A DNA stretch of 64,000 nucleotides from Catalimonadaceae bacterium JC749. GTDB lineage: Bacteria > Bacteroidota > Bacteroidia > Cytophagales > Cyclobacteriaceae. Both the position numbers and the translations under genes were made by a program. Positions 14,885 to 24,900 of this stretch are shown piece by piece. The first letter of the stretch is position 1. The number at the start of each line of letters is the position of its first letter. Below the pieces are notes generated by a model that saw only the letters and a list, made by a program, of their open reading frames with translations, was not told the origin of the DNA and searched no databases. Location: positions 186,001 through 250,000 of the forward strand of contig JAJNNC010000011.1 in assembly GCA_021730635.1 (NCBI GenBank), read 5' to 3'.

Positions 14885-17239
14885 CTACTCATTTCTGAGA
14901 GCGTCTACCGGATTGGCCAGAGCGGCTCTGATCGATTGATAGCTCACCGTGAGCCAGGCAATTAGCAGGGCCAGGATCCCTGTCATGGCCAATACCAAAG
15001 GAGAAAGATCAATGCGATACTCATATTGCTCCAGAAACTGCCGCATCAGATACCAGTCAACAGGAGCGGCAATCACAAAAGCTATCAACACCAGCTTGGT
15101 AAAATTTCCGGAAAGCAGCCCTACCAGGGCAGGCACCGAAGCCCCCAACACTTTGCGTACCCCAATTTCTTTGGTACGGCGTTCTGCCATGAAAGCGGCC
15201 AGCCCAAACAAACCCAGACAGGAAATAACCACTGCGATGATGGCAAAGTAGGTGGCCAGTTTGCCAATCAGAGTATCGGTCCGGTACATACGCTCAAACT
15301 CCTGATCCAGGAAATGATATTCAAAGACATACTGTGCATCGAACTTATTGTGCAGCGTTTCCAGACTGGCCAGTGCTTCCTGCGCCTGACCCGGTTGCGT
15401 GCGTACCATCACCATCCAGGTATTTTCTGGTTGCAGCATAATCACCAGGGGCTCAATGGGTGCGTGGAGGTCGTTGCTGTGAAAGTCTTTGACTACGCCG
15501 ATCACCTGTCCTTCCCGATCCCACATCTTGACTGACTGCCCTACCGGATTCTCAAAACCAATCCGCTTCACGGCTTCTTCATTCAGAATAAGGTTGGCCG
15601 TATCGGTAGGAAAATCCCTTGAGAAATCTCGTCCTTCTTTCAGCTGTATCCCTGCCGTTTTCAGAAAATCGTAATCCGATTGTATGACCTGGAAAAGAAT
15701 TTGGGTTTCCGGATCTTTGCCATCCCATTCCAGCCCACCGGAAGAACTGCCCACCGATAAAGGATTCTGGCTGGACAGCGTAGCCGATTGTATGCCCGGC
15801 TGGTTCATTAGTTCTGCCCGGTACGCCTGGAAGTGATCTTGTATACCGGGTGTAGCCGGAAAAAATACCAGGTTTTCCTTTTCTACCCCCAGGTCTTTGT
15901 TTTTGATATACTGAATTTGCTGGTAGACTACTATGGTGGCCGCAATGAGGATCATAGACAGAACAAACTGAAAGACGACCAGTCCCTGCCGCAGGTAAGC
16001 GCCTTTGTTGCCTATTTTAAAAGTGCCTTTTAACACCTTGACGGAATTGAAGGAGGAAAGAAAGAAGGCAGGGTACAAACCCGCCAGCACGCCCGTGATC
16101 AGGATAATACCCAACAAAATGAGCAGGAACACAGGATTGCCCAAAGGAAGAGCCATCTCTTTTTCCGTCAGGTTGTTAAAACCGGGCAAAATGATCTCTA
16201 CCAATAGGATGGACATAAGCATGGCAAGAAAGGAAAGCAACACCGATTCTCCTAAAAATTGCTTCACCAGCGAACCTCTTTCAGCGCCTATCACTTTGCG
16301 TACGCCTACCTCTTTGGCTCTCTGGGCCGAACGAGCAGTCACCAGGTTGACAAAATTGATGCAGGCGATGACCAGAATAAAACCTGCGACGATGGAGAAA
16401 AGATGGATAAAAATGATACGGCCGCTCACCAGTTTGCCTTCTTTAAACTCACTGTGCAGATAAGACTCCGGAAAAGACTGGACAAACAGATCTACGACAG
16501 AACCTTCATTTCTTTTCTTTACAAAATCTTTGATCTTCCCATTGACCACCTCAGGAGAGGCCTGTTCTGCCAGCATGACAAAGGTCTTGATACCATTGTT
16601 GCCCCAATCCTGCAGCCATTCATTATCTTTAAAATAAACCTCGAAAGGCAGTACAAAATCGAACTGAAAGGAAGAATTAGCAGGAACATCCCGAAAAACG
16701 CCGGTTACCTTATAATCTTCTTTATTGTCTATTTTAATCACTTTTCCCATCGCTTCCTGGGGGGTGCCAAAATATTTTGCGGCCAATGTTTCTGAGAGTA
16801 CGATAGAGGTGACCTCATCCAGGGCAGTTTCAGGGTCTCCCGCTACGAAAGGAAAAGTAAACATGCTAAAAAATACACCATCAGCAAATAAACCTTCTTC
16901 CTTGATGATCTTTTCACCTACCGTAAATTGCTTTTCCTCTCCCCAGGTCGTGCGAGTTGCCTGGGCAATCTCCGGGATTTCCGTTTTCAGCGCTTCTGCC
17001 AGCAAACCGGGCGTGGCAGCGAAGGTAAATATCTGACTGGAATAGGTCTGGTTTTCCATGACCCGGTAAAGCCGTTCGTTGTTGTGGTGAAAACGGTCAT
17101 ACTGAAGCTCATCATAAACCCACAGCATGATCAACATACTGGTGGTGAGGCCGATGGTGAGCCCGGCCAGGTTTAGAAAAGTATAGCCTTTTTGTTTCCA
17201 GTAACTGCGGATGGCGGTATAGATGTAATTTTTAAGCAT
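14885..17239 (-). CDS. MacB/FtsX-type ABC transporter permease
   Basis: A 784-residue permease with two MacB-like halves. Each has a membrane helix, a periplasmic domain and a three-helix FtsX block: helix 1 near 20-40 (FLNLAGLTIGLTTSMLIMLW), FtsX block 1 about 285-400 with ARSAQRAKEVGVRKVIGAE, a helix near 425-445, and FtsX block 2 about 670-780 with AERRTKEIGVRKVLGAS. The repeated E-[IV]-G-V-R-K-V-[IL]-G-A motif is the coupling helix that contacts the ATPase. No ATPase gene is nearby, so the partner is encoded elsewhere. Such proteins move substrates or force across the envelope rather than import nutrients. It is the last gene of the 21.5-14.9 kb minus-strand run. Confidence 0.92.
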   Translation of the reverse strand: MLKNYIYTAIRSYWKQKGYTFLNLAGLTIGLTTSMLIMLWVYDELQYDRFHHNNERLYRVMENQTYSSQIFTFAATPGLLAEALKTEIPEIAQATRTTWGEEKQFTVGEKIIKEEGLFADGVFFSMFTFPFVAGDPETALDEVTSIVLSETLAAKYFGTPQEAMGKVIKIDNKEDYKVTGVFRDVPANSSFQFDFVLPFEVYFKDNEWLQDWGNNGIKTFVMLAEQASPEVVNGKIKDFVKKRNEGSVVDLFVQSFPESYLHSEFKEGKLVSGRIIFIHLFSIVAGFILVIACINFVNLVTARSAQRAKEVGVRKVIGAERGSLVKQFLGESVLLSFLAMLMSILLVEIILPGFNNLTEKEMALPLGNPVFLLILLGIILITGVLAGLYPAFFLSSFNSVKVLKGTFKIGNKGAYLRQGLVVFQFVLSMILIAATIVVYQQIQYIKNKDLGVEKENLVFFPATPGIQDHFQAYRAELMNQPGIQSATLSSQNPLSVGSSSGGLEWDGKDPETQILFQVIQSDYDFLKTAGIQLKEGRDFSRDFPTDTANLILNEEAVKRIGFENPVGQSVKMWDREGQVIGVVKDFHSNDLHAPIEPLVIMLQPENTWMVMVRTQPGQAQEALASLETLHNKFDAQYVFEYHFLDQEFERMYRTDTLIGKLATYFAIIAVVISCLGLFGLAAFMAERRTKEIGVRKVLGASVPALVGLLSGNFTKLVLIAFVIAAPVDWYLMRQFLEQYEYRIDLSPLVLAMTGILALLIAWLTVSYQSIRAALANPVDALRNE

Positions 17240-17384
17240 AGCAAAAAATAAAAATGATACGTTCTAGCTGTTTAGGCCGGACAATTAAGATGCCAGTCAG
17301 AAAGAAGTACATTAACAGGACTACAGCGGTAGTGTCTGTTCTGATGTGTTCGTTGGTGAACGCGACGTGTTCGTTATCGTTCAT

Positions 17385-19814
17385 CTATTCATAGCGTAAG
17401 GATTTTACCGGGTTGGCCAGGGCTGCTTTGATAGTCTGATACCCTACTGTCAGCATAGCGATAAGTAAGACCAGGAGCAGGGGCAGTGCGAAAAACCACC
17501 AGCTGAGATCGATACGGAAGGGGTAAACGGCCAGCCAACGGTCCATCACCCAGTAAGCCAGGGGTATGGCCAGCAAACTGGCGACCAGAATGAGTTGTAG
17601 AAACTCCTGAGAAAGCAAAGCCACGATACTTCTTACGGAAGCGCCTAACACCTTCCTGACACCAATCTCTTTGGTTCGCTGGAGCGTGGTAAAAGAAGCC
17701 AGTCCGAACAACCCCAGACAGGCTACAAATATGGCTAACCCGGAAAACAGGGTAAATACATGACCAAAAAGCCGGTCGGATTGATACTGGCGGTTGAAAA
17801 AAGCATCCAGGAAGAAATACTCGAAGGGGTTTCCCGGGAAAAACTCATGCCATTCTTGCTGTATCTGTGCCAGGGTCTCACTGGGTTGGGTGGTGCTGAT
17901 TTTCAGGGCATAGAAATTACTGGCCGCAGGGATCCACCGGAAAACCATAGGGGCTTGCAATTGCTTTAACGACATCTGGTGGTAGTTGGCCAGCACTCCT
18001 ATGATCTTCATCGTATCGCCACCCAGGCTCACTTCCTGTTGGATAGCTTCTTCAGGAGTGGTATAGGCTAAAATGCGTGTTGCAGCTTCATTGAGTAGCA
18101 CGGCGGCTGTATCTGTACGGAAAGATGCGGAGAAATTTCGGCCAGCCACCAGCTTCAATCCAAATGAGGGCACGTAATCTTCATCGATACCTACATTGTA
18201 GATTGTAATCCTGCTCTCAGGACCCCCTGATATTCTTTTAATCCCATTGGTCCAGAAAATCTCATCGCCGGGCACATTGGTAGAAGAAGTGATGCTGCTG
18301 ATGGCTGTATTTCTCAGCATCTCAGTTTTAAAAGTGTTGAAACTGTCAGTATACAAAGAATCAGTCACATCCGGCCCTTTCAATACTAGTGTTTGTGTGA
18401 TATCTACACCCAAAGGCTGACGCATCATATAACTGATTTGGTTGAAAACAACGAGGGTGCCGGCCATGAGCGCCACAGAAGTGCCAAACTGAAATATGAC
18501 CAGGCTCTTTCGCAGACGAATGCCACCGGAAGAGGTATGTAATTTCCCTCTCAATACGGTAATAGGCTTATAAGCAGACAGCATGAGGGCGGGATATAAG
18601 CCCGACAAAAAAGCGCCTGCCAGGAAGAGTATGAGCAAAATGACCCAAAAACCAGGTTGCACTAGCAAGGCCAGGGTGAGTGTCCGGCCTGTCAGGGTAC
18701 CCAGATAAGGCAGGGTGAACACCACCAGCCATACGGCCAGCAGCGCTGCCAGGAAATTCACCAGGGTAGCTTCAAAAATGAACTGCCCCATGAGTTGTTT
18801 CTTTTGTGCCCCTACGGCTTTTCTGACCCCCACTTCGTTAGCCCTCTCAATAGACTTGGCGGTAGACAAATTGACATAATTGATCCAGGCAATGAGTAAA
18901 ATAAAACCGGCAATCAGGAGCAAAAAATAAACAGCCTCTCCATTCCCCTGTTCTTCCGGTTGCGATTCCTGCAGCAGGTTGGAATACAGGTGAATGTCTG
19001 TCAGCGGCTGCAACAGGAAAGCCTGAGAGTAATTGTATTTTTCCCATTCTTCTTTCCTGTTTTTGGCTAGCCACTGATCCCATTTCGCCTGAAAATCCTG
19101 TGGGTCCGCCTTTTTGTCCAGCAAGATATAGGTATTAAAATCATACCATCCCCAGGCGGTTTCCGATTCATTGTCTGTCAACTTGTTCAGGGTTTCATAG
19201 GAGAGGAGAAAATCAAATTTGATGTGTGAATTGGCGGGAACATCCCGCATGACGCCCGTCACTATGAAAGGGCCTACATCCTGCCAGCTTCCCAGGAGTG
19301 TTTTGCCCATCGGCTCTGCCTCTCCGAAATATCTTTTGGCAGCAGATTCGGAGAGCACCACTTTATTGATTCCATCCAAAGCGGTAGCTGCATCGCCTTG
19401 CAGCAGCGGAAAGTTAAACATGCTAAGGGCAGAAGGCGTGGCGATCTGCATTTTCTTTTCCCGGAAAGCCAAGGGAGTGCCATCCGGCTGAAGATACGTC
19501 ATGACACCGCTAATGGGAAAAAAGCGGGCATATTCCTGCACTTCGGGAAAATTGTTCTTCATCGCCGGACCTACTGCCGGTACGGCAGCAGCACAGGCCA
19601 CTGTCTGTTGTCCATTCTGATAGGTATTGTATTGAATGCGGTAAATGCGATCCGCCTCTTCATGGAAGCGGTCGAAGCTTAGTTCATATCGCACGTATTG
19701 CAGGATCAGAAGGCATCCGGCCATGCCAATCGCTACACCCAAAATATTGATCAAAGTAAAAACTTTGTTTTTAAGCAGGTTACGCAAAGCAATAGTCAGG
19801 TAATTTCTTAACAT
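17385..19814 (-). CDS. MacB/FtsX-type ABC transporter permease (paralogue)
   Basis: An 809-residue permease with the same two-half plan as the next gene downstream: N-terminal LRNLLKNKVFTLINILGVAIG, a coupling motif AKSIERANEVGVRKAVGAQ near 320-338 and a second TTLQRTKEIGVRKVLGAS near 700-717, each followed by three hydrophobic helices. It shares domain order with the 14885 gene but differs throughout, so the two are old paralogues that may form a heterodimer. The 145-base gap between them could hold a promoter. The protein lies in the inner membrane with large periplasmic domains. Its ATPase is not in the window. Directly upstream are genes for two secreted beta-solenoid proteins, which is a frequent setting for such permeases in Bacteroidota. 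Confidence 0.92.
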   Translation of the reverse strand: MLRNYLTIALRNLLKNKVFTLINILGVAIGMAGCLLILQYVRYELSFDRFHEEADRIYRIQYNTYQNGQQTVACAAAVPAVGPAMKNNFPEVQEYARFFPISGVMTYLQPDGTPLAFREKKMQIATPSALSMFNFPLLQGDAATALDGINKVVLSESAAKRYFGEAEPMGKTLLGSWQDVGPFIVTGVMRDVPANSHIKFDFLLSYETLNKLTDNESETAWGWYDFNTYILLDKKADPQDFQAKWDQWLAKNRKEEWEKYNYSQAFLLQPLTDIHLYSNLLQESQPEEQGNGEAVYFLLLIAGFILLIAWINYVNLSTAKSIERANEVGVRKAVGAQKKQLMGQFIFEATLVNFLAALLAVWLVVFTLPYLGTLTGRTLTLALLVQPGFWVILLILFLAGAFLSGLYPALMLSAYKPITVLRGKLHTSSGGIRLRKSLVIFQFGTSVALMAGTLVVFNQISYMMRQPLGVDITQTLVLKGPDVTDSLYTDSFNTFKTEMLRNTAISSITSSTNVPGDEIFWTNGIKRISGGPESRITIYNVGIDEDYVPSFGLKLVAGRNFSASFRTDTAAVLLNEAATRILAYTTPEEAIQQEVSLGGDTMKIIGVLANYHQMSLKQLQAPMVFRWIPAASNFYALKISTTQPSETLAQIQQEWHEFFPGNPFEYFFLDAFFNRQYQSDRLFGHVFTLFSGLAIFVACLGLFGLASFTTLQRTKEIGVRKVLGASVRSIVALLSQEFLQLILVASLLAIPLAYWVMDRWLAVYPFRIDLSWWFFALPLLLVLLIAMLTVGYQTIKAALANPVKSLRYE

Positions 19815-19856
19815 GGGGAGTTGGGTTTGGAGGAAGCGAAAAGGGAGTTGAACCTA

Positions 19857-20720
19857 TTAGAGAACAGAAACCCTGAGCTGGGAATCGTCGGTTCGGATGT
19901 CTACCCGGGCATTGCCGGAGGGCAGTTGCAGACGGGTGAAATGCTCATCTTCCTCCACCCTTTGAAAGGCATTGGAAGCATCCAGGCTGGAGTCATCGTG
20001 CCGAATATGGAAGGCGCCACCACCGCCGGTAATCTTTAACTCTACTGCTGCATCGCTGGTTTCTATGGAATACTGTCCCTCATCGGCCAGAGAAGTTTCA
20101 ATGCGGAGTTCACCATCATCATTTTTGGCTTCTATCGCATTAAACTGACCATCCCTGACCTCAAAATTCCCATCATCCAGATGAACGATCAAGGTGCCTC
20201 GCCCTTCGTCCATCCGGATATCGCCGTCGTCGAAGTCAAAACTAAAATATTCGCCTCCGCATCCACGAAGTTCAGCATCTCCGTCGTCGTTCTGAATAGT
20301 AATAGCGCCCTGAATATGTCGGATTTCATAGTCATCATCATCTCCTCTGAGGTGGAGACTCACACCCTGAGGGGCTTCGATTTCAATGGTGTATTCTTCC
20401 CGAATACTGCCTGCCACAGAAATATTTCCCTCTTCATGTTGCCGGATGGTGAGATTTCCCGCCGATGTAGTTACTGCTACATTAAAATCTTTTTGGCCAC
20501 TCACGATGCCATCTGTCTCCAGCTTACGGTCAATCTTAACATGCGCATCGTTCCGGTCGGTGCCGGTAATAAAAATGCGGGCATCGTCCGAATACAGTTC
20601 AATAGTGCCATCGGCATCCATCGCATACACCTGATCCAGGTGAAATTCATTGTCCTGGGCGAAAGCCAGGCAGGTCAGGCAACCGAGCGTAACGAGGAAA
20701 GTGCAATGTATAGTAGCCAT
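19857..20720 (-). CDS. Secreted DUF4097-like beta-solenoid with DDG repeats
   Basis: A 287-residue protein with a signal peptide (hydrophobic 7-21, LAFAQ) and a mature part of short strands. From residue about 125 a motif returns every 17-21 residues: RGDDDDYEI, QNDDGDAEL, DFDDGDIRM, HLDDGNFEV, KNDDGELRI, RHDDSSLDA and RTDDSQLRV. Each puts two Asp and a turn residue before a strand, as expected for a right-handed beta-solenoid with an acidic, possibly Ca-binding ladder. This resembles the DUF4097 adhesin-type family. Function unknown. It lies 29 bases after the head-GIN gene and 42 before the permease gene, so an operon is likely. Confidence 0.75.
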   Translation of the reverse strand: MATIHCTFLVTLGCLTCLAFAQDNEFHLDQVYAMDADGTIELYSDDARIFITGTDRNDAHVKIDRKLETDGIVSGQKDFNVAVTTSAGNLTIRQHEEGNISVAGSIREEYTIEIEAPQGVSLHLRGDDDDYEIRHIQGAITIQNDDGDAELRGCGGEYFSFDFDDGDIRMDEGRGTLIVHLDDGNFEVRDGQFNAIEAKNDDGELRIETSLADEGQYSIETSDAAVELKITGGGGAFHIRHDDSSLDASNAFQRVEEDEHFTRLQLPSGNARVDIRTDDSQLRVSVL

Positions 20721-20749
20721 GGGATGATTGGCAGGCGGAAATGTGCCCT

Positions 20750-21496
20750 TTATATTTTCTTTACTTTTCCGATCCCACTCACTTCCAGTTCTTTCACCAC
20801 AGCCTCTCCCTTATATTTTACCTGCCCTACTCCCCTGGAGTGGATAGAGATTTCATCTGTAGCATAGAGCTCGGCACCGCCTACACCCTTGTTGTCAATA
20901 GAAAGCTTTTTAGCCTCCAGATCGAAGGCCTGTAAGCTGCCTACGCCTGAATTACGGATGATAACCTCATTGGCTTTTCCCTCAAGCATAACGTTGCCCA
21001 CCATATCCGCTTGTATGTCCAGTTGATTACAGTTTAAGGCCAGGGCTGTCTTCCCTACGCTACTGATCGACAGATCCAGGTTTTCCAGTTGCAGGGCAGA
21101 GGAAGTGGCCACATTGCCTACGCTGCTGATATCCAGTTTGTCAATATTGTTGAGCGTAACATATACTTCCAACTTTTTAGACTTCTTAATTTCCACGCCG
21201 TTTGGCATGCTGATGCGGAGATGACTCCCTTTATTGTCTGTGAGAATGACCGGATGCAGGTTTTCATCGGCTACTACTTTGACCTGTTCCTGATCTCCCT
21301 GAGAAAGATAGACCTGGAAGATACCACCGATGGTGATCCGGTCAAAGGAGCCTACTTCTCTTACCTGCTCTACCACATTGCCATTGCCAATCAGGGTATC
21401 CTGTTGAGGGCGGCTAATGAAAGCGATGAGGGCGAGAAACAAAAGAGTGATGGCCAGGTGTTGTATGGTTTTCATGGGTATAGGGGTTGTTTTCAT
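20750..21496 (-). CDS. Head-GIN domain (DUF2807) secreted protein
   Basis: A 248-residue protein with a signal peptide (hydrophobic 13-28) and one head-GIN/DUF2807 beta-solenoid. Seen: the entry motif VREVGSFDRITIGGIFQVYLSQ split across two strands, VKVVADENLHPVI, then strands such as LEVYVTLNNIDKLDISSVGNV and IEIRNSGVGSLQAF-like turns with repeated SVG/GVG. The domain is common in Bacteroidota envelopes and is thought to be structural or adhesive. ATG codons at 21496 and 21475 both give a good signal peptide; I keep the longer form. It is the first gene of the minus-strand run that ends with the two permeases. Confidence 0.85.
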   Translation of the reverse strand: MKTTPIPMKTIQHLAITLLFLALIAFISRPQQDTLIGNGNVVEQVREVGSFDRITIGGIFQVYLSQGDQEQVKVVADENLHPVILTDNKGSHLRISMPNGVEIKKSKKLEVYVTLNNIDKLDISSVGNVATSSALQLENLDLSISSVGKTALALNCNQLDIQADMVGNVMLEGKANEVIIRNSGVGSLQAFDLEAKKLSIDNKGVGGAELYATDEISIHSRGVGQVKYKGEAVVKELEVSGIGKVKKI

Positions 21497-21931
21497 TCAA
21501 GTTACGTACAACTGTTGCCTTTCGCAAGCAAACACCGGAGAGGATATAGGCAAAAATTTTTGGAGGAACAGCCTGAAAAGTTAAGTTTTGATGATATTTT
21601 CTAATCGGTGTCTGCCTTCATTTTGAAGAGAGGCTAGTGGTGAGACGCCCTGCTGTCGTTGTCATGAAACCTAGAGCTTTTCTTCAAAAAATCACCGGCT
21701 TCCCTTTATTGGTATGACTTTCAGCGTTTTTCCGGGTGGCCGTCAGACCTGGCTCAACAGGGTAAGGTATTAGCCTGATTGAAAAATATTTAGAAATTTT
21801 ATAAATGATTTCTTAACCTCTTTCGTTTCTAGCATAGAATTGGTATAAATATCTTACATCTTGCTCATTGTCTGTTTATTAGGTAGGGATAATTATCTAC
21901 CTTGTGCAGCAGTGGAAAAAGAAAAATAGTG
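21497..21931. promoter_or_regulatory. 435-base divergent region before the histidine kinase
   Basis: This stretch separates the head-GIN gene (minus) from the kinase gene (plus). No gene is seen. The only strong structure is the dyad at 21881-21902. AT-rich sequence at 21780-21880 could hold the kinase promoter. Confidence 0.4.
21881..21902. promoter_or_regulatory. Operator-like palindrome before the histidine kinase
   Basis: AGGTAG at 21881-21886 is mirrored by CTACCT at 21897-21902, and the ten bases at 21888-21897 (GATAATTATC) are themselves a perfect palindrome. The site ends 29 bases before the ATG at 21932. Its right arm begins TACCTTG, close to a Bacteroidota -7 box, so a bound regulator would cover the promoter. 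Confidence 0.4.
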
Positions 21932-24900
21932 ATGGTGATTCCTCCGATTATATCAAAAAATTTATCGCTCGGCATCGCCCTGCTGGCCTTTATATTGGCT
22001 TTGGTTCTTCGGCTTTTCTTCATCGATAGCTTTCGCAGCCAAAGCCGGTATATGCAGGACATTGAAACGAATGTGACCAAAGCCTTGGACCAGCTATCGG
22101 CTGAAGCCGAAACAGTGATCAGCAAGGTTACACAAGCAGATACACTGACCTTTTCCTATTTGAATACCAGGACCCGGTATCCTTATTTTCTGTACCAGGA
22201 CGATCAGCTTGTCTATTGGTCGGAGTATAGGTTTGTACCTGATAAAGATAGCTTGCAGGGAGATTATCACTATGCTTTCAAAGCCTTAAACAACGGAAAA
22301 TATGTGGTGCGGAAGGATACGCTAGGCGATTATACTTTGTTTTTTCTACTACCGCTGCAACAGGAGAACCGCATTAATAACCGTTATATCAGTTCAGGAT
22401 TTACGACTGCTATTTTTCCTCAGGAAGTAGCTGCTATTCAGAAACCTTCTAGCATAGACACCAGTCACAGCCTTGTACATTACCAGGGGCGTGCGCTTTT
22501 TTCTGTTACCTTGAACCCACCGGCCCTGGGGTACCGGGAACATCCCAGCGCCCGTGCTTTTCAGGCCTTGGTGTGTGGGTTAATCGCCATCAGCATTCTG
22601 TCGGTTCTGTTTAGAATTTTCCAGTGGGTCCGCCAGCAGGTCGGACAGCAACGGGTAGGGGCTGGTCTGGTTGTGCTGACAGGGAGTCTGCTGCTAACCC
22701 GGTTTGTGATGCTGTATCTCGATTTTCCGGTGAGCATACTACCCAATATGCTCTTTGATGGAAGATATTACGCTACTTCTACGATAAATCCTTCTTTAGG
22801 AGATTTGCTGCTGAATTCTCTGTGCGTGCTCATTGTAGTGATCTATCTGTTCCAGCATTATGGAAAGCTGGCACTTTACCGGAAGTTGGTGTATACAGGT
22901 AGCAGGGGTAAATCTATCGTAGCCATCTTACTGCTGCTTCTGGCTATCTACGCGTTGTATGCCCACTACTCTTTTATCAAAACGATTTACTTTAGTTCTC
23001 AATGGACGCTGGACATTACGGAAAGCATTTCTTTTCCCATTCTGAAAATTGTCAGCCTGGTTATTTTTGTCATCAACACAGTCAGCTATTTCCTGTTTGC
23101 CCATATACTGTTCAGAGTCTTTCTGAATCTGAGCAGAAAAAGTTATTTTCCGGTGCGGGATAATTTTTTGATTGCTACTATCATAGCCGTCCTGATGAGT
23201 TTGCTGCTGGAAGCTTTCCATTGGTCCATTATCCTGGTCAGTGTACTCTATTTTGCTTTGCTGTATTTCTTTCATTTGCCCAAATTCCTGGGGCGGTTGA
23301 GCTATGTTGGGTTTCTCTATGTTTTTGCCGGAGCGGTGGTGAGTGCCGTGGCAGGTGCTATTGCGGCCTATCATATGAAGGAAGTGAGCATGTTGGATAG
23401 CAAGCAGAAATACGCCAATCAATTGCTGGTAGACAACGATGTCTTCGGAGAGTACCTGTTGTATGAAGCCGCTGAAAAAATTCAGCAGGATCTGTTCATC
23501 AAAACCCGTCTTTTTAATTCTATCGCCTCAAAAGATATCATCAGGCAAAAGATTCAGCGAATTTACCTGACTGATTATTTCGATAAATATGATGTGCAGG
23601 TCTATCTGTATAGCATTCAGGGCAAGCCTTTGGATAATGCGCCCGCTTCTTCCTACAAGGATTTTAAAAAACTGGTGAGTGCCGATCAGTTTAAAACAGA
23701 GTATAACAACATTTACTATATCGATGAATCTAACCGGCAACTGTCCTCCGAAGAGGCTTCCAAAAGGTACCTGACCTTCATCGACCTGGAAAATTATGGA
23801 AGGACCATTGGCCATATTGTCATTGACCTTACTTTGAAAAGATTTGTGCCCAACCGGGTCTATCCGGAACTGCTCGTAGACCGGCAATATTTTCAGTCTT
23901 ATCCGGGAGATGATTATGACTATGCTTTCTTTTCCTCTCAGGGTAAAATGATATACAGTTCGGGCGATGAAGTAGCTTTCAAAAACCTGAAGGGGTATGC
24001 CTTCGACACGAAAGTGTTGAACGAAAAGCAACTCGATCAGGATGGGTACCATTACCTGATAGTAGAAGGAGAACGGGATGAATACATCGCAATCGCTTCC
24101 AAGTCCTATTCATGGACCGATGCTGTCTCTAATTTTTCCTTCTTATTTCTGATCCTGGTATTTGTGTTGCTGCTGGTGGTGGGGCTGTATGCGGTCTATT
24201 TTGCCTTTAAAGCAGAAAATTTAAATTTTGCTACCAAGATACAGTTGTATCTGAGTGCTGCTTTTTTCATGCCTTTGCTGGCAGTGAGCCTGACCACTTT
24301 AAGTGTCATCAGCAGATCCTATAGCGAAGAAGTGGACCGGCAATACCTGCAAACGGCAGAACAAATCAGCGACAATATGATCGATTTGCTGACTAGCTAT
24401 CAAAATGAACAGATCAATGAGGAGACCCTGGCCAACTCCTTGTCGCAAATCTCCAAATATGCAGAAACTGACGCTAATTTATTTGATATAGAAGGTAAAC
24501 TGATCGCTTCCAGTCAACCCAGTATTTATACCAATGAGCTTCTTTCCGGGTATATCAATCCGGTGGCCTATGCCAACATCAAAGAACAGGACAACAACAA
24601 ACTGGTGCTGGATGAATCGGTAGGAAAGCTGTCTTATAAATCTTCCTATATAGGCCTGAAATCCTACAAATCCGGAAAGCTGATTGGGATACTCAGTTTA
24701 CCTTTCTTTGAGTCAGGCAACGAATTCAGAGGGCAGATCATCCAGGTGTTGACCAATATCATGAGCATCTTCACCTTTGTATTTATCGCGTTTCTGATCA
24801 TTTCCTATCTGGCCTCTATGCTGCTGACTTATCCTTTACGGTATATTACCCAGAAAATCAGGAAGACGAGTTTATCGGATTATAACGAACCTTTGTCCTG

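Noticed and set aside
20181-20867. A 228-codon plus-strand frame across the solenoid and head-GIN genes
   Set aside because: It spans the gap of two clear minus-strand genes and has no family features.
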